From Rhodocista pekingensis (lineage in GTDB: Bacteria; Pseudomonadota; Alphaproteobacteria; Azospirillales; Azospirillaceae), in contig NZ_JBHTCM010000015.1 in assembly GCF_042665545.1 (NCBI RefSeq), forward strand, positions 1 through 64,000: 64,000 nt of DNA, in the 5' to 3' direction. The notes under the pieces were generated by a model that was given only the letters and a program-made list of their open reading frames with translations, was not told the origin of the DNA and did not search any database. The position numbers and the translations under genes were made by a program. Positions 54,088 to 63,282 of this stretch are shown here, piece after piece. How positions within the stretch are numbered: the stretch's first letter is position 1; every line of letters begins with the position of its first letter.

Positions 54088-54120
54088 AACCCGCGGGAGA
54101 AGCCCTCCCGCGGGTTTTTT
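54088..54120 (+). terminator. Rho-independent terminator of fadD
   Basis: AACCCGCGGGAG (54088-54099) pairs perfectly over 12 bases with CTCCCGCGGGTT (54105-54116), loop AAGCC, and runs into TTTTTT (54115-54120). This is the clearest intrinsic terminator in the window and marks the edge of the native chromosome before the accessory segment. Confidence 0.95.
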
Positions 54121-54223
54121 GTTGGGGATGAGGGGGGAGCGGCCCAGTTGCGATCCCATCAACCACGGAGCATGAAAACAGAGGATTCCAGTTCTGACCG
54201 GACACACGCTGGGGAGCACGTCA
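54121..54223 (-). mobile_element. Possible insertion-sequence remnant truncating the DUF1156 gene
   Basis: On the minus strand the DUF1156 homology stops at 54225 and the next bases read TGACGTGCTCCCCAGCG from 54223. That start resembles the TGAC..GCTCCCC ends of some IS3-family elements. Only about 100 bases separate it from the fadD terminator, so an element would have been largely deleted. The alternative is a simple deletion joining unrelated DNA. Assignment is from memory of terminal sequences and is weak. Confidence 0.3.
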
Positions 54224-54314
54224 CATGCCGTATCGACTTCTCCCGCGCCGGCGCGGCGTTAATCGCCTCCAGCGGGATGGACACTTCAATCAGCTTCTTG
54301 CGGGGGATGGTCAT
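54159..54314 (-). pseudogene. Truncated DUF1156 DNA methylase (N-terminal 30 residues only)
   Basis: The ATG at 54314 overlaps the preceding stop (TGATG). Residues 1-30, with the core KKLIEVSIPLEAIN then AREKSIRH, match the invariant start of DUF1156-domain adenine methylases, which continue GHPSTLHLWWARRP and run for 900 or more residues. Here the reading frame departs right after SIRH and stops 21 codons later at 54159. DUF1156 methylases belong to multi-gene anti-phage clusters with DUF499 and helicase genes (established association). What remains cannot be active. Confidence 0.82.
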
Positions 54315-55627
54315 CAGGCAACGTCAAGATAATCAAAGGGATCACGGTCGATCACGCGGTTATTCTTCAGCAACCGGTTAATGACCATGGGGGACACGCG
54401 GAAATGCTCGGCGATTTCTTCCTGCCGATCCTCGGAGAAATCACCGCCGGCCATGCCCTTGACCGCGGCGATGGGGGCCAGCAGTTCCGCCGCAAAGGCG
54501 CGTTGCGCCTTTTGCCGGTAGGTACGCGCGTCCGTGACCGGAAACAGGCTGCCTTCATGCCGCATGATGCGGTCGCCGATCAGGCGCGCCAGCTCAAACC
54601 GCCGGTTTTCCGTGCGGGTACCGCTGAGGATTGCGGTGGCCATGCCGCCTTCATCCAGAAGGCCAAAGGAAAGCGGCCCCCGTGTCCGTTCCGGTGTCAA
54701 GATGGATAGCTGCGCGCCAGCCAGCGCCACCAGCTCCCGATCCCCGATCTGTCCATCACCGGCATCGGTCTGTGCCCGCACCCAATGGGCCAGTTCGACA
54801 CCGATCTCATGGGCCGGGCAAGTACCCCAGGGCAGGCTACCGGCGGGTGCCAATGACACGCCGTCCCTTGCATTCATGGACTGCCCCTTCTGCCGCGCTA
54901 ACGCCCGCAGTTCATCGGCCGTCATCAATTGTGCCGCATCGGGTGCTCCCATGGCGGCCAGACTGGCCAACTCGCCCATCGCCTCATCCCCCAAGGTACG
55001 GGCTTCGGCAAGGCGGGCATTCAGGATCGCTTCGTCCGCCTCGCCGGGATCATAACCCAGCTTGGCCTCCAACGCCCGATACCGCGCCAGTTCGGGGTTC
55101 GCCCGTTCAACGCGTAGTTCCTCCCAGACCGTGTGCAGATTGCTGGCTCTGACCGTGGCACCGTCCAGGCGCGAGAGGACCACACCGACAAAATGGTCAA
55201 TCGCGGCTTCAACATCGGACCATTGAGCCAGAACCGGCATTGCCCCGAAATAGCGGAAAACAGTGTGGTCGTTCACCGACCGCCGGGATTCCAGAACGGC
55301 GCGGAACCCGTCGGAATGGATCGTCAGATTGGGCCAGACATAACCTTCGCCGATCGTGTTGAGGGCGTGTGCAAACTGCCAGGAATGGCCGGGCGGCGAT
55401 GGGGGACGCGGCTCGCACTTCAACCGCCACCAGTTCCACGCCAGCCATTCCGCCAGATGATAGCCGGAGACAAGCGGCCCCTCACGCGGTCCGTCTATAA
55501 AAGTATCATAGCCCTGCGTCAGGGAACGGCCATCGGCGAGGAAAGTGACCAGACCAAAGGCTGCCTTCTCTTCCGGCGTGCCTTCTGTCAGGTGCTCAGG
55601 TGCCAGATGGATTCTAATCTGGGTCAT
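54314..55627 (-). CDS. ImmA/IrrE-fold protein with a degenerate metallopeptidase motif
   Basis: A protein of 437 aa. The start at 55627 (MTQIRIHLAPEHL) shares ATGA with the upstream stop; an ATG at 55642 is possible. Residues 1-270 are a family-specific region rich in Trp (LAWNWWRLKCEPRPP, HSWQFAHALNTIGEG). The C-terminal part has the ImmA/IrrE layout: FELARLIGDRIM where active members have LAHELGH, then RAFAAELLAPIAAVKG and FRVSPMVINRLLKN. His-Glu-x-x-His is thus Arg-Leu-x-x-Asp, so zinc proteolysis is unlikely; it may sense or bind a partner. Lower GC than neighbours. Confidence 0.8.
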   Translation of the reverse strand: MTQIRIHLAPEHLTEGTPEEKAAFGLVTFLADGRSLTQGYDTFIDGPREGPLVSGYHLAEWLAWNWWRLKCEPRPPSPPGHSWQFAHALNTIGEGYVWPNLTIHSDGFRAVLESRRSVNDHTVFRYFGAMPVLAQWSDVEAAIDHFVGVVLSRLDGATVRASNLHTVWEELRVERANPELARYRALEAKLGYDPGEADEAILNARLAEARTLGDEAMGELASLAAMGAPDAAQLMTADELRALARQKGQSMNARDGVSLAPAGSLPWGTCPAHEIGVELAHWVRAQTDAGDGQIGDRELVALAGAQLSILTPERTRGPLSFGLLDEGGMATAILSGTRTENRRFELARLIGDRIMRHEGSLFPVTDARTYRQKAQRAFAAELLAPIAAVKGMAGGDFSEDRQEEIAEHFRVSPMVINRLLKNNRVIDRDPFDYLDVA

Positions 55628-56100
55628 GTGCGTTGCCGCCATTCAGCCAGGACATAGTCGCGCATGATCGACTCATTGGCCTTGTTCAGGCGGTAACCGT
55701 GATATGTTTGCCCATCCTCGCCCAGTTTCGCCTCATACGGCTCCTGGTCGCTATCCACAGCCCAGACATATTTTGGCAGACCACCCGCTGGAAAATTACT
55801 GACCATGCCGTGCTCGATGCCTTTAGTCAGAAGGCTTTGAGCCTCCGACTTCAGCACGTGCCGGATATCATCGCACATGCTTTTGCTGGGTCGTGGGTTG
55901 ACGGGCGGAATGAACCCGTAATCGCCAGGGCGTTTCTTATGCAGCGCACTGCCACCATACCGAACCTGCCCCAGAACACGGGCAAGCTCCGTCGGTGGCA
56001 CAGTTCCCCGTGCCGCAATCCGACGCTTGGTATTGTTGCCCTCTCGCTTTGCCATCTGGTCAGCCCAACGATGCATTCTATCTCGGCCGTGAAGGCGCAC
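55624..56100 (-). CDS. Unrecognised 158-aa protein, first gene of the accessory module
   Basis: The GTG at 56100 is chosen because GGAGG lies seven bases upstream; ATGs at 56076 and 56055 lack sites. A basic N-terminus (MAKREGNNTKRRIAARG) is followed by a compact region with RYGGSALHKKRPGDYGFIPP, KSMCDDIRHVLKSEAQSLL, LPKYVWAVDSD and YHGYRLNKAN. I recall similar small proteins next to ImmA/IrrE-type genes but know no function. The pattern of invariant-looking Gly, Tyr, Trp and His residues suggests a folded domain rather than a linker. Coupled to the ImmA-like gene by a four-base overlap. Confidence 0.75.
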   Translation of the reverse strand: MRLHGRDRMHRWADQMAKREGNNTKRRIAARGTVPPTELARVLGQVRYGGSALHKKRPGDYGFIPPVNPRPSKSMCDDIRHVLKSEAQSLLTKGIEHGMVSNFPAGGLPKYVWAVDSDQEPYEAKLGEDGQTYHGYRLNKANESIMRDYVLAEWRQRT

Positions 56101-56123
56101 CGCTGAGCCTCCAGCGGAAAGGG

Positions 56124-56135
56124 GGGAGCGCTCCC
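56124..56135. promoter_or_regulatory. 12-bp perfect palindrome upstream of the accessory module
   Basis: GGGAGCGCTCCC lies 24 bases upstream of the GTG start of the 158-aa gene and just before its ribosome site. Its position suits an operator for autoregulation, or a hairpin masking translation. No promoter elements around it are clear. Confidence 0.45.
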
Positions 56136-56230
56136 AAGCGATCGGCCGGACCGCCGTCTGGCCTTCTACGGTACGGCAGTATCGGCGTCATCGCAACGAG
56201 GCCGGTGGCGTGGGGATCGTCCGGCGGGCC

Positions 56231-56584
56231 TCACACCGTGAAGCTCTCCCCGCAGCCGCAGCGGGCCTTTTCGTTGGGGTTGCGGAAGGTGAAGCCCGAC
56301 TGGAAGCGGTCCTCCACATAGTCCATCTCGGAGCCGAGCAGGAACATGGTGGCGGCGGGGTCGATCAGGATGGTGACGCCCTTGTCCTCCACCACCTCCT
56401 CGAACTTCTTCCGGTCCTTGGCGTATTCGACGAAATAGCTCATGCCGGAGCAGCCGCGCGCCTTCACGCCGACGCGCAGGCCCAGGATCGGCTCGCTGCT
56501 GCGCGCCATCAGCAGCCGCACGCGCTCGGCGGCCGCGTCCGTCAGCGTCAGCGCCTTGGGGCGTTCCTTCAGGGTCGTGCTCAT
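56231..56584 (-). CDS. sufA: A-type Fe-S carrier (SufA/IscA family)
   Basis: A protein of 117 aa. The three cluster cysteines are in KARGCSGMSYFVEY and KARCGCGESFTV at the C-terminus. LTLTDAAAERVRLLM starts the conserved fold. It accepts or delivers Fe-S clusters from the SufBCD scaffold. Last gene of the suf operon, 28 bases after sufT. Confidence 0.93.
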   Translation of the reverse strand: MSTTLKERPKALTLTDAAAERVRLLMARSSEPILGLRVGVKARGCSGMSYFVEYAKDRKKFEEVVEDKGVTILIDPAATMFLLGSEMDYVEDRFQSGFTFRNPNEKARCGCGESFTV

Positions 56585-56612
56585 GGCCTGCGTCCTCCTG
56601 TCCGCCTGACGA

Positions 56613-57002
56613 TCAGAACATGTCCAGGGCCACCCGGGCCTCGTCGCTCATCATCCCGGGGTGCCAGGACGGCTCCCAGACGATGTCCACGCTCACGGAG
56701 CGCACGCCCGCCACCGCCTCCACGGCGCGCTCCACCGTGCCCGGCATCTCCTCCGCCACGGGGCAGCCGGGGGCGGTGAGGGTCATCTCGATGCGGACGT
56801 CGCCGTCGGCGTCCACCTCGCATTTGTAGACGAGGCCCATCTCGTAGATGTTAACCGGGATTTCCGGGTCGTAGACGGTGCGCAGCGCCTCCACGACGCG
56901 GTCGTACAGCGGCGCGTCGGGCGGCAGCCGCTCCTCCGGCGGGATCTCCACCGGGTCGCCCATGGACAGGCCGGGCGCGATCGGCCGCATGGAATTCATC
57001 AT
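56613..57002 (-). CDS. sufT: SufT (DUF59/MIP18 family) Fe-S maturation protein
   Basis: A protein of 129 aa. The DUF59 core shows YDPEIPVNIYEMGLVYKCEV, TLTAPGCPVAEEMP with its single conserved Cys, and VDIVWEPSWHPGMMSDEARV. SufT assists Fe-S maturation under high demand in other bacteria. The N-terminal 25 residues are Pro-rich and variable. Sits between sufU and sufA in the same operon. Confidence 0.92.
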   Translation of the reverse strand: MMNSMRPIAPGLSMGDPVEIPPEERLPPDAPLYDRVVEALRTVYDPEIPVNIYEMGLVYKCEVDADGDVRIEMTLTAPGCPVAEEMPGTVERAVEAVAGVRSVSVDIVWEPSWHPGMMSDEARVALDMF

Positions 57003-57023
57003 CGTCCCATCCCTTCCTTCTTC

Positions 57024-57506
57024 TCAGAAACCCGCGCTCTCGCTGGATGCCTTGCCGTCGCCCTGAAGGGCCGCGTGCATCGTGTGCCAGGCCAGGGTCG
57101 CGCACTTCACCCGCATGGGGAATTCGCGCACCCCCGACAGCACCTGCAACTTGTCCAGGGCCTCTTCGTCCACGGGGCCGTGCGTGCCCCACTGGTCCTC
57201 GTCCTTGGTGCACATGTCATGGAAGCGGCCGAACAGCGCCTCGGCCTCCGCCACCGGTTTGCCCTTCAGGATCTCCGTCATCAGGCTGGCGCTGGCCTGG
57301 CTGATGGCGCAGCCGCGCCCGTCGAAGCCCGCGTCCGTGATGACGCCGTCGTCGCTGACCGTCAGATAGACGGTGATCTTGTCGCCGCACATCGGGTTGT
57401 CGCCCCGCGCGGTGCGGTTGAAGGCGGCCGGCCGGCCGAAGTTGCGGGGATGCCGGCCGTGGTCGAGGATCACTTCCTGGTACAGATCGCGCAGATCGTC
57501 GAACAT
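57024..57506 (-). CDS. sufU: SufU-type sulfur acceptor / scaffold
   Basis: A protein of 160 aa. The three zinc or cluster cysteines are Cys40 (DNPMCGD), Cys66 (GRGCAISQAS) and one near 133 (VKCATLAW). LYQEVILDHGRHPRNFG is the SufU start. SufU takes persulfide sulfur from SufS. It shares one base with the sufS stop/start junction. Confidence 0.94.
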   Translation of the reverse strand: MFDDLRDLYQEVILDHGRHPRNFGRPAAFNRTARGDNPMCGDKITVYLTVSDDGVITDAGFDGRGCAISQASASLMTEILKGKPVAEAEALFGRFHDMCTKDEDQWGTHGPVDEEALDKLQVLSGVREFPMRVKCATLAWHTMHAALQGDGKASSESAGF

Positions 57507-58804
57507 CAGCCGAAGAACTCCTTGCAGGCCCGCACCGCGTCGGCCAGCGCCTCCGCCTCGGCCTCGGTGTTGTAGAGCCCGAAGGAGGCGCGGGCCGTGG
57601 CGCCCACCCCGAACCGGTCCATCAGCGGCTCGGCGCAGTGCTGGCCGACCCGCACCGCCACGCCGGCCCGGTCCAGCAGCGTGCCGATATCGTGCGGATG
57701 GATGCCGTCGATGGTGAAGCTGATGATGGCCGCCTTGCCGGGGGCGGTGCCGACGACGCGCAACCCCTCGATCCCCGACAGCCGGTCCATGGCGTGGGCC
57801 AGCAGGCGCTGCTCGTGCGCCAGGATGGCGTCCATGCCCAGCGCCGTCACATAGTCGATGGCGGCGCCCAGTCCCACCCCCTCGATGATCGGCGGGGTGC
57901 CGGCCTCGAAACGGTAGGGCGGCTCGCGGAAGCTGGTGCCGGCGAAGCTGACGGCGCTGATCATGTCGCCGCCGCCCTGCCAGGGCGGCATGGCCGCCAG
58001 CAGCTCCGGCTTGGCGTAGAGGGCGCCGATGCCGGTCGGGCCATACAGCTTGTGGCCGGTCATGACGTAGAAGTCGGCGTCGATGGCCTGCACGTCCACC
58101 GGCATGTGGACGGCCGCCTGGCTGCCGTCGAACAGCACCGGCACGCCCCGCTCATGCGCCATGCGGGCGATCTGGCGGGCCGGGTTGACGGTGCCCAGCA
58201 CGTTGCTGGCATGGGTGACGGCGAGCAGCCGGACCGCCGGATCGCGCAGGAGGCCCTCCAGCGCGTCCAGGTCCAGGCTGCCGTCGTCCAGCACGGGCAC
58301 GACCTTCAGCGCGATGCCGGTCTGCACCTGGAGCAACTGCCAGGGCACGATGTTGGCGTGGTGCTCCATCTCCGACAGGACCACCACGTCGCCCGCCTTC
58401 AGGTGGGCGCGGCCCCAGCTCTGGGCCACCAGATTGAAGGCTTCCGTGGCGTTGCGGGTGAAGACGATGGTCTCCCGCGAGGGCGCGTTCAGGAAGCGGG
58501 CCAGCCGGTCCCGCGTCGCCTCGTAGAGGTCCGTCGCCCGCTGTGAGAGGAAATGGACGCCGCGGTGGACGTTGGCATAGTCCTCCTCCAGGAAGCGGGT
58601 CATCGCCTCGATCACGGCGCGCGGCTTCTGGGCCGAGGCGGCGTTGTCCAGATAGACCAGCGGCTTGCCCGGCCGGCCCGGCTTCTCGTGGATGCGGCGG
58701 GTCAGGATCGGGAAATCCTGCCGCACCCGCGCCACATCGTAGGGCGCGTTGTGGTCGTGGGCGGGCGGGGCCGTGGTGCGATGATGGGCGGCGGCACTCG
58801 TCAT
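57506..58804 (-). CDS. sufS: Cysteine desulfurase, SufS type
   Basis: A protein of 432 aa. The PLP lysine is in VMTGHKLYGPTGIGALY and the persulfide cysteine in VRVGQHCAEPLMDRFG. YLDNAASAQKPRAVIEAM and FTRNATEAFNLVA are conserved. It supplies sulfur from L-cysteine to SufU. The first 30 residues are a His/Pro-rich extension, and a later in-frame start cannot be excluded. Confidence 0.95.
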   Translation of the reverse strand: MTSAAAHHRTTAPPAHDHNAPYDVARVRQDFPILTRRIHEKPGRPGKPLVYLDNAASAQKPRAVIEAMTRFLEEDYANVHRGVHFLSQRATDLYEATRDRLARFLNAPSRETIVFTRNATEAFNLVAQSWGRAHLKAGDVVVLSEMEHHANIVPWQLLQVQTGIALKVVPVLDDGSLDLDALEGLLRDPAVRLLAVTHASNVLGTVNPARQIARMAHERGVPVLFDGSQAAVHMPVDVQAIDADFYVMTGHKLYGPTGIGALYAKPELLAAMPPWQGGGDMISAVSFAGTSFREPPYRFEAGTPPIIEGVGLGAAIDYVTALGMDAILAHEQRLLAHAMDRLSGIEGLRVVGTAPGKAAIISFTIDGIHPHDIGTLLDRAGVAVRVGQHCAEPLMDRFGVGATARASFGLYNTEAEAEALADAVRACKEFFG

Positions 58805-58808
58805 GGTG

Positions 58809-60128
58809 TCAGCGTTCCCCCAGCCAGCCGTGGATGGCGGCCTTGAAGTGCTCGCGTACCGCCTCCACCGGGATCTCCTCCAGCGCCTCGTCCAGGAAGG
58901 CGGCGATCAGCAGGGCGCGGGCGCGCTCCAGCGGCAGGCCGCGGGAGCGCAGGTAGAAGAGCTGCGCGTCGTCCAGCTCGCCGGCGGTGGCGCCGTGGCT
59001 GCACTTCACGTCGTCGGCGTAGATCTCCAGCTCCGGCTTGCTGTCGATCTCCGCCTGGTCGGACAGCAGCAGGGCCCGGTTCAACTGGTAGCCGTCGGTC
59101 TTCTGCGCGTCCGGCCGGACGATGATCTTGCCCTGGAAGACGGCGCGGGCCTGTCCGTCGATCACGCCCTTGACCACCTCGCGGCTGGTGCCGCGCGGCT
59201 TGGCATGGTCGATCAGGGTGGTGATGTCGGTGTGCTGCGTGCCGCGCACGGCATAGGCGCCGCTGATGCGGCAGGTGGTGCCGGTGCCCTCCAGCACGCT
59301 GCGCCCCTCGTGCCGGGAGAGCGCCGCCCCCAGGTTCAGGATGAAGGTGTCGTAGGTGGCGTCGCGGCCGACATGGGCCGTGGTCGTCGCCAGATGGATG
59401 GCGGACAGGCTCTCCCGCTGGATCTTGTAATGGTGCAGCCGGGCGCCGGCGCCCAGCACGATCTCCGCCACGACATTGCTGAAACAGGCGGCGCTGCCCA
59501 GCCCGACATGGTGCTCGATGAGGGTCGCCTCGGCGTTCTCCTCGGCCAGGACCAGGATGCGCGGGTGCCAGGCGGCGGGCAGGCCGTCGTCATTGCTCAG
59601 GAAGACCAGCTCCACCGGACGCGGCACCACCGTGCCGCGGGCCAGCCGCAGCACGACGCCGTCCGTCAGGAAGGCGAGGTTGAGCGCCAGCAGCGGGTGC
59701 GCGTCCAGGGTCGCGGTGCGGCCCAGATGCTCCGCCACGCCGTCGGGCGAGCGGACCAGCGCCTCGCCCAGGCTCTCCAGCGTGGCGCCGGGGGGCAGGC
59801 CGCCGGTGTCGGACAGGTCGGGCCGGTAGCGGCCGCCCAGGAAGACCATGCGGTGGCTGCCGCCGCCCGGCGCCACGGTCGGGATGGACGCGGCCGGGAC
59901 GGGGGCGGTCAGCGCCGGGGCAAGGCCGAAGCTCTGCCGCTCCAGCGGGCGCAGGCTGGTGAACTTCCAGGATTCCTGCCGCGGGGTGGGGAAGCCGGTC
60001 TTGACGAAGCGGTCCAGGCCGGCGGCGCGCAGCTCGTCCAGCCAGGGCAGGCCGGCACCGGGAAGCGTCGCCGCGTGCGCCTTGAACTGGTCAACGTAGC
60101 TCTGGATGGCGGGGGTTTCGGATGCCAT
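58809..60128 (-). CDS. sufD: Fe-S cluster assembly protein SufD
   Basis: A protein of 439 aa. The C-terminal beta-helix core shows FQGKIIVRPDAQKTDGYQ, SDQAEIDSKPELEIYADDVKC and CSHGATAGELDDAQLFYLRS, where His is the key residue. The N-terminal helical region has TGFPTPRQESWKFTSLRPL. It pairs with SufB and SufC as the scaffold. Four bases separate it from sufS. Confidence 0.94.
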   Translation of the reverse strand: MASETPAIQSYVDQFKAHAATLPGAGLPWLDELRAAGLDRFVKTGFPTPRQESWKFTSLRPLERQSFGLAPALTAPVPAASIPTVAPGGGSHRMVFLGGRYRPDLSDTGGLPPGATLESLGEALVRSPDGVAEHLGRTATLDAHPLLALNLAFLTDGVVLRLARGTVVPRPVELVFLSNDDGLPAAWHPRILVLAEENAEATLIEHHVGLGSAACFSNVVAEIVLGAGARLHHYKIQRESLSAIHLATTTAHVGRDATYDTFILNLGAALSRHEGRSVLEGTGTTCRISGAYAVRGTQHTDITTLIDHAKPRGTSREVVKGVIDGQARAVFQGKIIVRPDAQKTDGYQLNRALLLSDQAEIDSKPELEIYADDVKCSHGATAGELDDAQLFYLRSRGLPLERARALLIAAFLDEALEEIPVEAVREHFKAAIHGWLGER

Positions 60129-60141
60129 GGCGGGTGCGTCC

Positions 60142-60900
60142 TCAGGCCGCCTCGTTCACGCCGAACTCGGCATAGCCCTTCTGCTCCAGCTCCAGCGCCA
60201 GCTCCTTGCCGCCGGTCTTCTGGATGCGGCCATGGGCCAGCACATGCACGACGTCCGGCACGATGTAGTCCAACAGGCGCTGGTAGTGGGTGATGACCAG
60301 CATGGAGCGGTCGGGCCGGCGCAGGCTGTTCACGCCATCGGCGACGATCTTCAGCGCGTCGATGTCCAGGCCGCTGTCGGTCTCGTCCAGGATGGCCAGC
60401 TTCGGCTCCAGCACCGCCATCTGAAGCACCTCGTTGCGCTTCTTCTCGCCGCCGGAGAAGCCGACATTGACGGCGCGCCGGATCATCTCGTCCGTCATGT
60501 TCAGCGCGCCGGCCTTCTGCCGGATCAGCTTCAGGAACTGCATGGCGTCCAGTTCCTTCTCGCCCTTCGACTTGCGCAGGGCGTTCAGCGCCTCCTTCAG
60601 GAAGGTGGTGTTGCTGACGCCGGGGATCTCCACCGGGTACTGGAAGGCCAGGAAGACGCCGGCGGCGGCGCGTTCCTCCGCCTCCTTCGCCAGCAGGTCC
60701 TCGCCATCCAGCAGCACGCTGCCCTCGGTCACCTCATAGCCCTCGCGGCCAGCCAGCACGTAGGAGAGCGTGCTCTTGCCCGACCCGTTGGGACCCATGA
60801 TGGCATGCACGGTGCCCGGCTCGATCGTCAGGTCGATGCCCTTGAGGATCGGCTTGCCGTCCACGGTGGCGTGCAGGTTCTTGATTTCGAGCAGCGGCAT
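60142..60900 (-). CDS. sufC: Fe-S cluster assembly ATPase SufC
   Basis: A protein of 252 aa from the ATG at 60900 (MPLLEIKNLHATVDG); upstream frame is rejected. ABC ATPase with Walker A GPNGSGKST, Q-loop FLAFQYPVEIPGV, signature FSGGEKKRNE and Walker B LAILDETDSGLDID. It drives conformational change in SufBD. Non-membrane ABC protein. Confidence 0.96.
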   Translation of the reverse strand: MPLLEIKNLHATVDGKPILKGIDLTIEPGTVHAIMGPNGSGKSTLSYVLAGREGYEVTEGSVLLDGEDLLAKEAEERAAAGVFLAFQYPVEIPGVSNTTFLKEALNALRKSKGEKELDAMQFLKLIRQKAGALNMTDEMIRRAVNVGFSGGEKKRNEVLQMAVLEPKLAILDETDSGLDIDALKIVADGVNSLRRPDRSMLVITHYQRLLDYIVPDVVHVLAHGRIQKTGGKELALELEQKGYAEFGVNEAA

Positions 60901-61000
60901 TTCTCTGGTCCCCGATCGCGGCCCGGTGGCCGCAGCGTTTCTTCGACGGTTGCCCGGACCGACGCCGGGCCTCATGGGTTTGTTGGAAGGGGCGGGCGGG

Positions 61001-62482
<1,482 letters not shown>

Positions 62483-62510
62483 GTCTCTCCTCCGAACCCC
62501 TTCGTTTCCG

Positions 62511-62999
62511 TCAGCCGGCCAGTGCCGCGCGCCGCACCTTGTCCTCGGACCGGGGATCCTTGGACAGGGTGGGGGCGATGCCGAAGTCCGGTATGGACGG
62601 TAGTGCCATGTCGGCCAGCGTCACCCCTTCGAGCGCGCGGCGCACGGCTTCGTTCACCTTGTCCCAGCTTCCTCGGCGGGGGCAGAGCGACTGCACCCCG
62701 CAGGCGCCCTCCGCCCCGTCCACGCAGTCGGTCAGCGCGATCGGGCCGTCGATGGCCTCGATGATCTCCGCCACGTTGACCTCCCCGGAATCGCGCAGCA
62801 GGGCGTAGCCGCCCGCGGCCCCGCGCTGGGAGGCCAGGATGCCGCCGCGGGCAAGCTGCTTGAGCAGCTTCTGCACCGTCGGCACCGGCAGGCCCGTGCG
62901 CTCGGCCACCGAGGCGGCGGTATGCACCGGCGCGTCGCTGCGCGCCATGGCGGTCAGAACCACCACGGCGTAATCCGTCAGCTTGCTGAGCCTGAGCAT
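62511..62999 (-). CDS. Rrf2 family Fe-S regulator (SufR/IscR-like)
   Basis: A protein of 162 aa. The winged helix includes LSKLTDYAVVVLTAMA and LPVPTVQKLLKQLARGG; the wing is GAAGGYALLRDSGEV. Three cysteines, Cys92, Cys100 and Cys106, fit an IscR-type [2Fe-2S] site, though the first spacing is seven residues rather than the five of E. coli IscR. It heads the suf operon and probably controls it according to Fe-S supply. The C-terminal tail of about 45 residues is Ala/Asp-rich. Confidence 0.9.
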   Translation of the reverse strand: MLRLSKLTDYAVVVLTAMARSDAPVHTAASVAERTGLPVPTVQKLLKQLARGGILASQRGAAGGYALLRDSGEVNVAEIIEAIDGPIALTDCVDGAEGACGVQSLCPRRGSWDKVNEAVRRALEGVTLADMALPSIPDFGIAPTLSKDPRSEDKVRRAALAG

Positions 63000-63068
63000 C
63001 CGCCCTCCCGTTCCGGCGGGTCCGCTCCCGCAGGCCCCGGGAAGGGCGCTCCGGAAATCGGACCAAAC

Positions 63069-63107
63069 TGGTACACATTAAGTGCGACCATATGGACCGG
63101 AAGTCAA
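63069..63107 (-). promoter_or_regulatory. suf operon promoter with overlapping imperfect dyad
   Basis: On the minus strand TTGACT (63107-63102) is a good -35; ACTTAA (63083-63078) is a -10 candidate 18 bases on. The dyad TGGTaCAC...GTGcgACCA (63069-63090) overlaps the -10 and would be a natural Rrf2 regulator site. It lies 70 bases upstream of the regulator gene. Confidence 0.5.
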
Positions 63108-63210
63108 GGTCCCGGGCCCGGTCCCCCATGCATCCCCGCGGCGGGAGCCCTGCACCCGGAGGGGGCGGGACGCCCGCCCGGACGGACGCGAAGATAGCGC
63201 GATCCCCCGA

Positions 63211-63248
63211 CAAGGAAAGGGCCCCGTCCGACGTTGCCGGCGGGGCCC
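63211..63248 (-). terminator. Terminator of the DUF3618/YqjD-like gene
   Basis: Read on the minus strand, CGGGGCCC... wait-free reading gives arms GGGCCCCG (63219-63226) and CGGGGCCC (63241-63248), a perfect 8-bp stem with a 14-base loop, followed on the minus strand by TTTCCTTGTC. It starts about 35 bases after the stop at 63283. Confidence 0.7.
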
Positions 63249-63282
63249 CGATGGGTCGGGAGCGATGCGGGGGAGGGGGCCG

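Noticed and set aside
53818..54381. Plus-strand frame running from fadD into the accessory segment
   Set aside because: It is out of frame with fadD, crosses the fadD terminator and has no family features.
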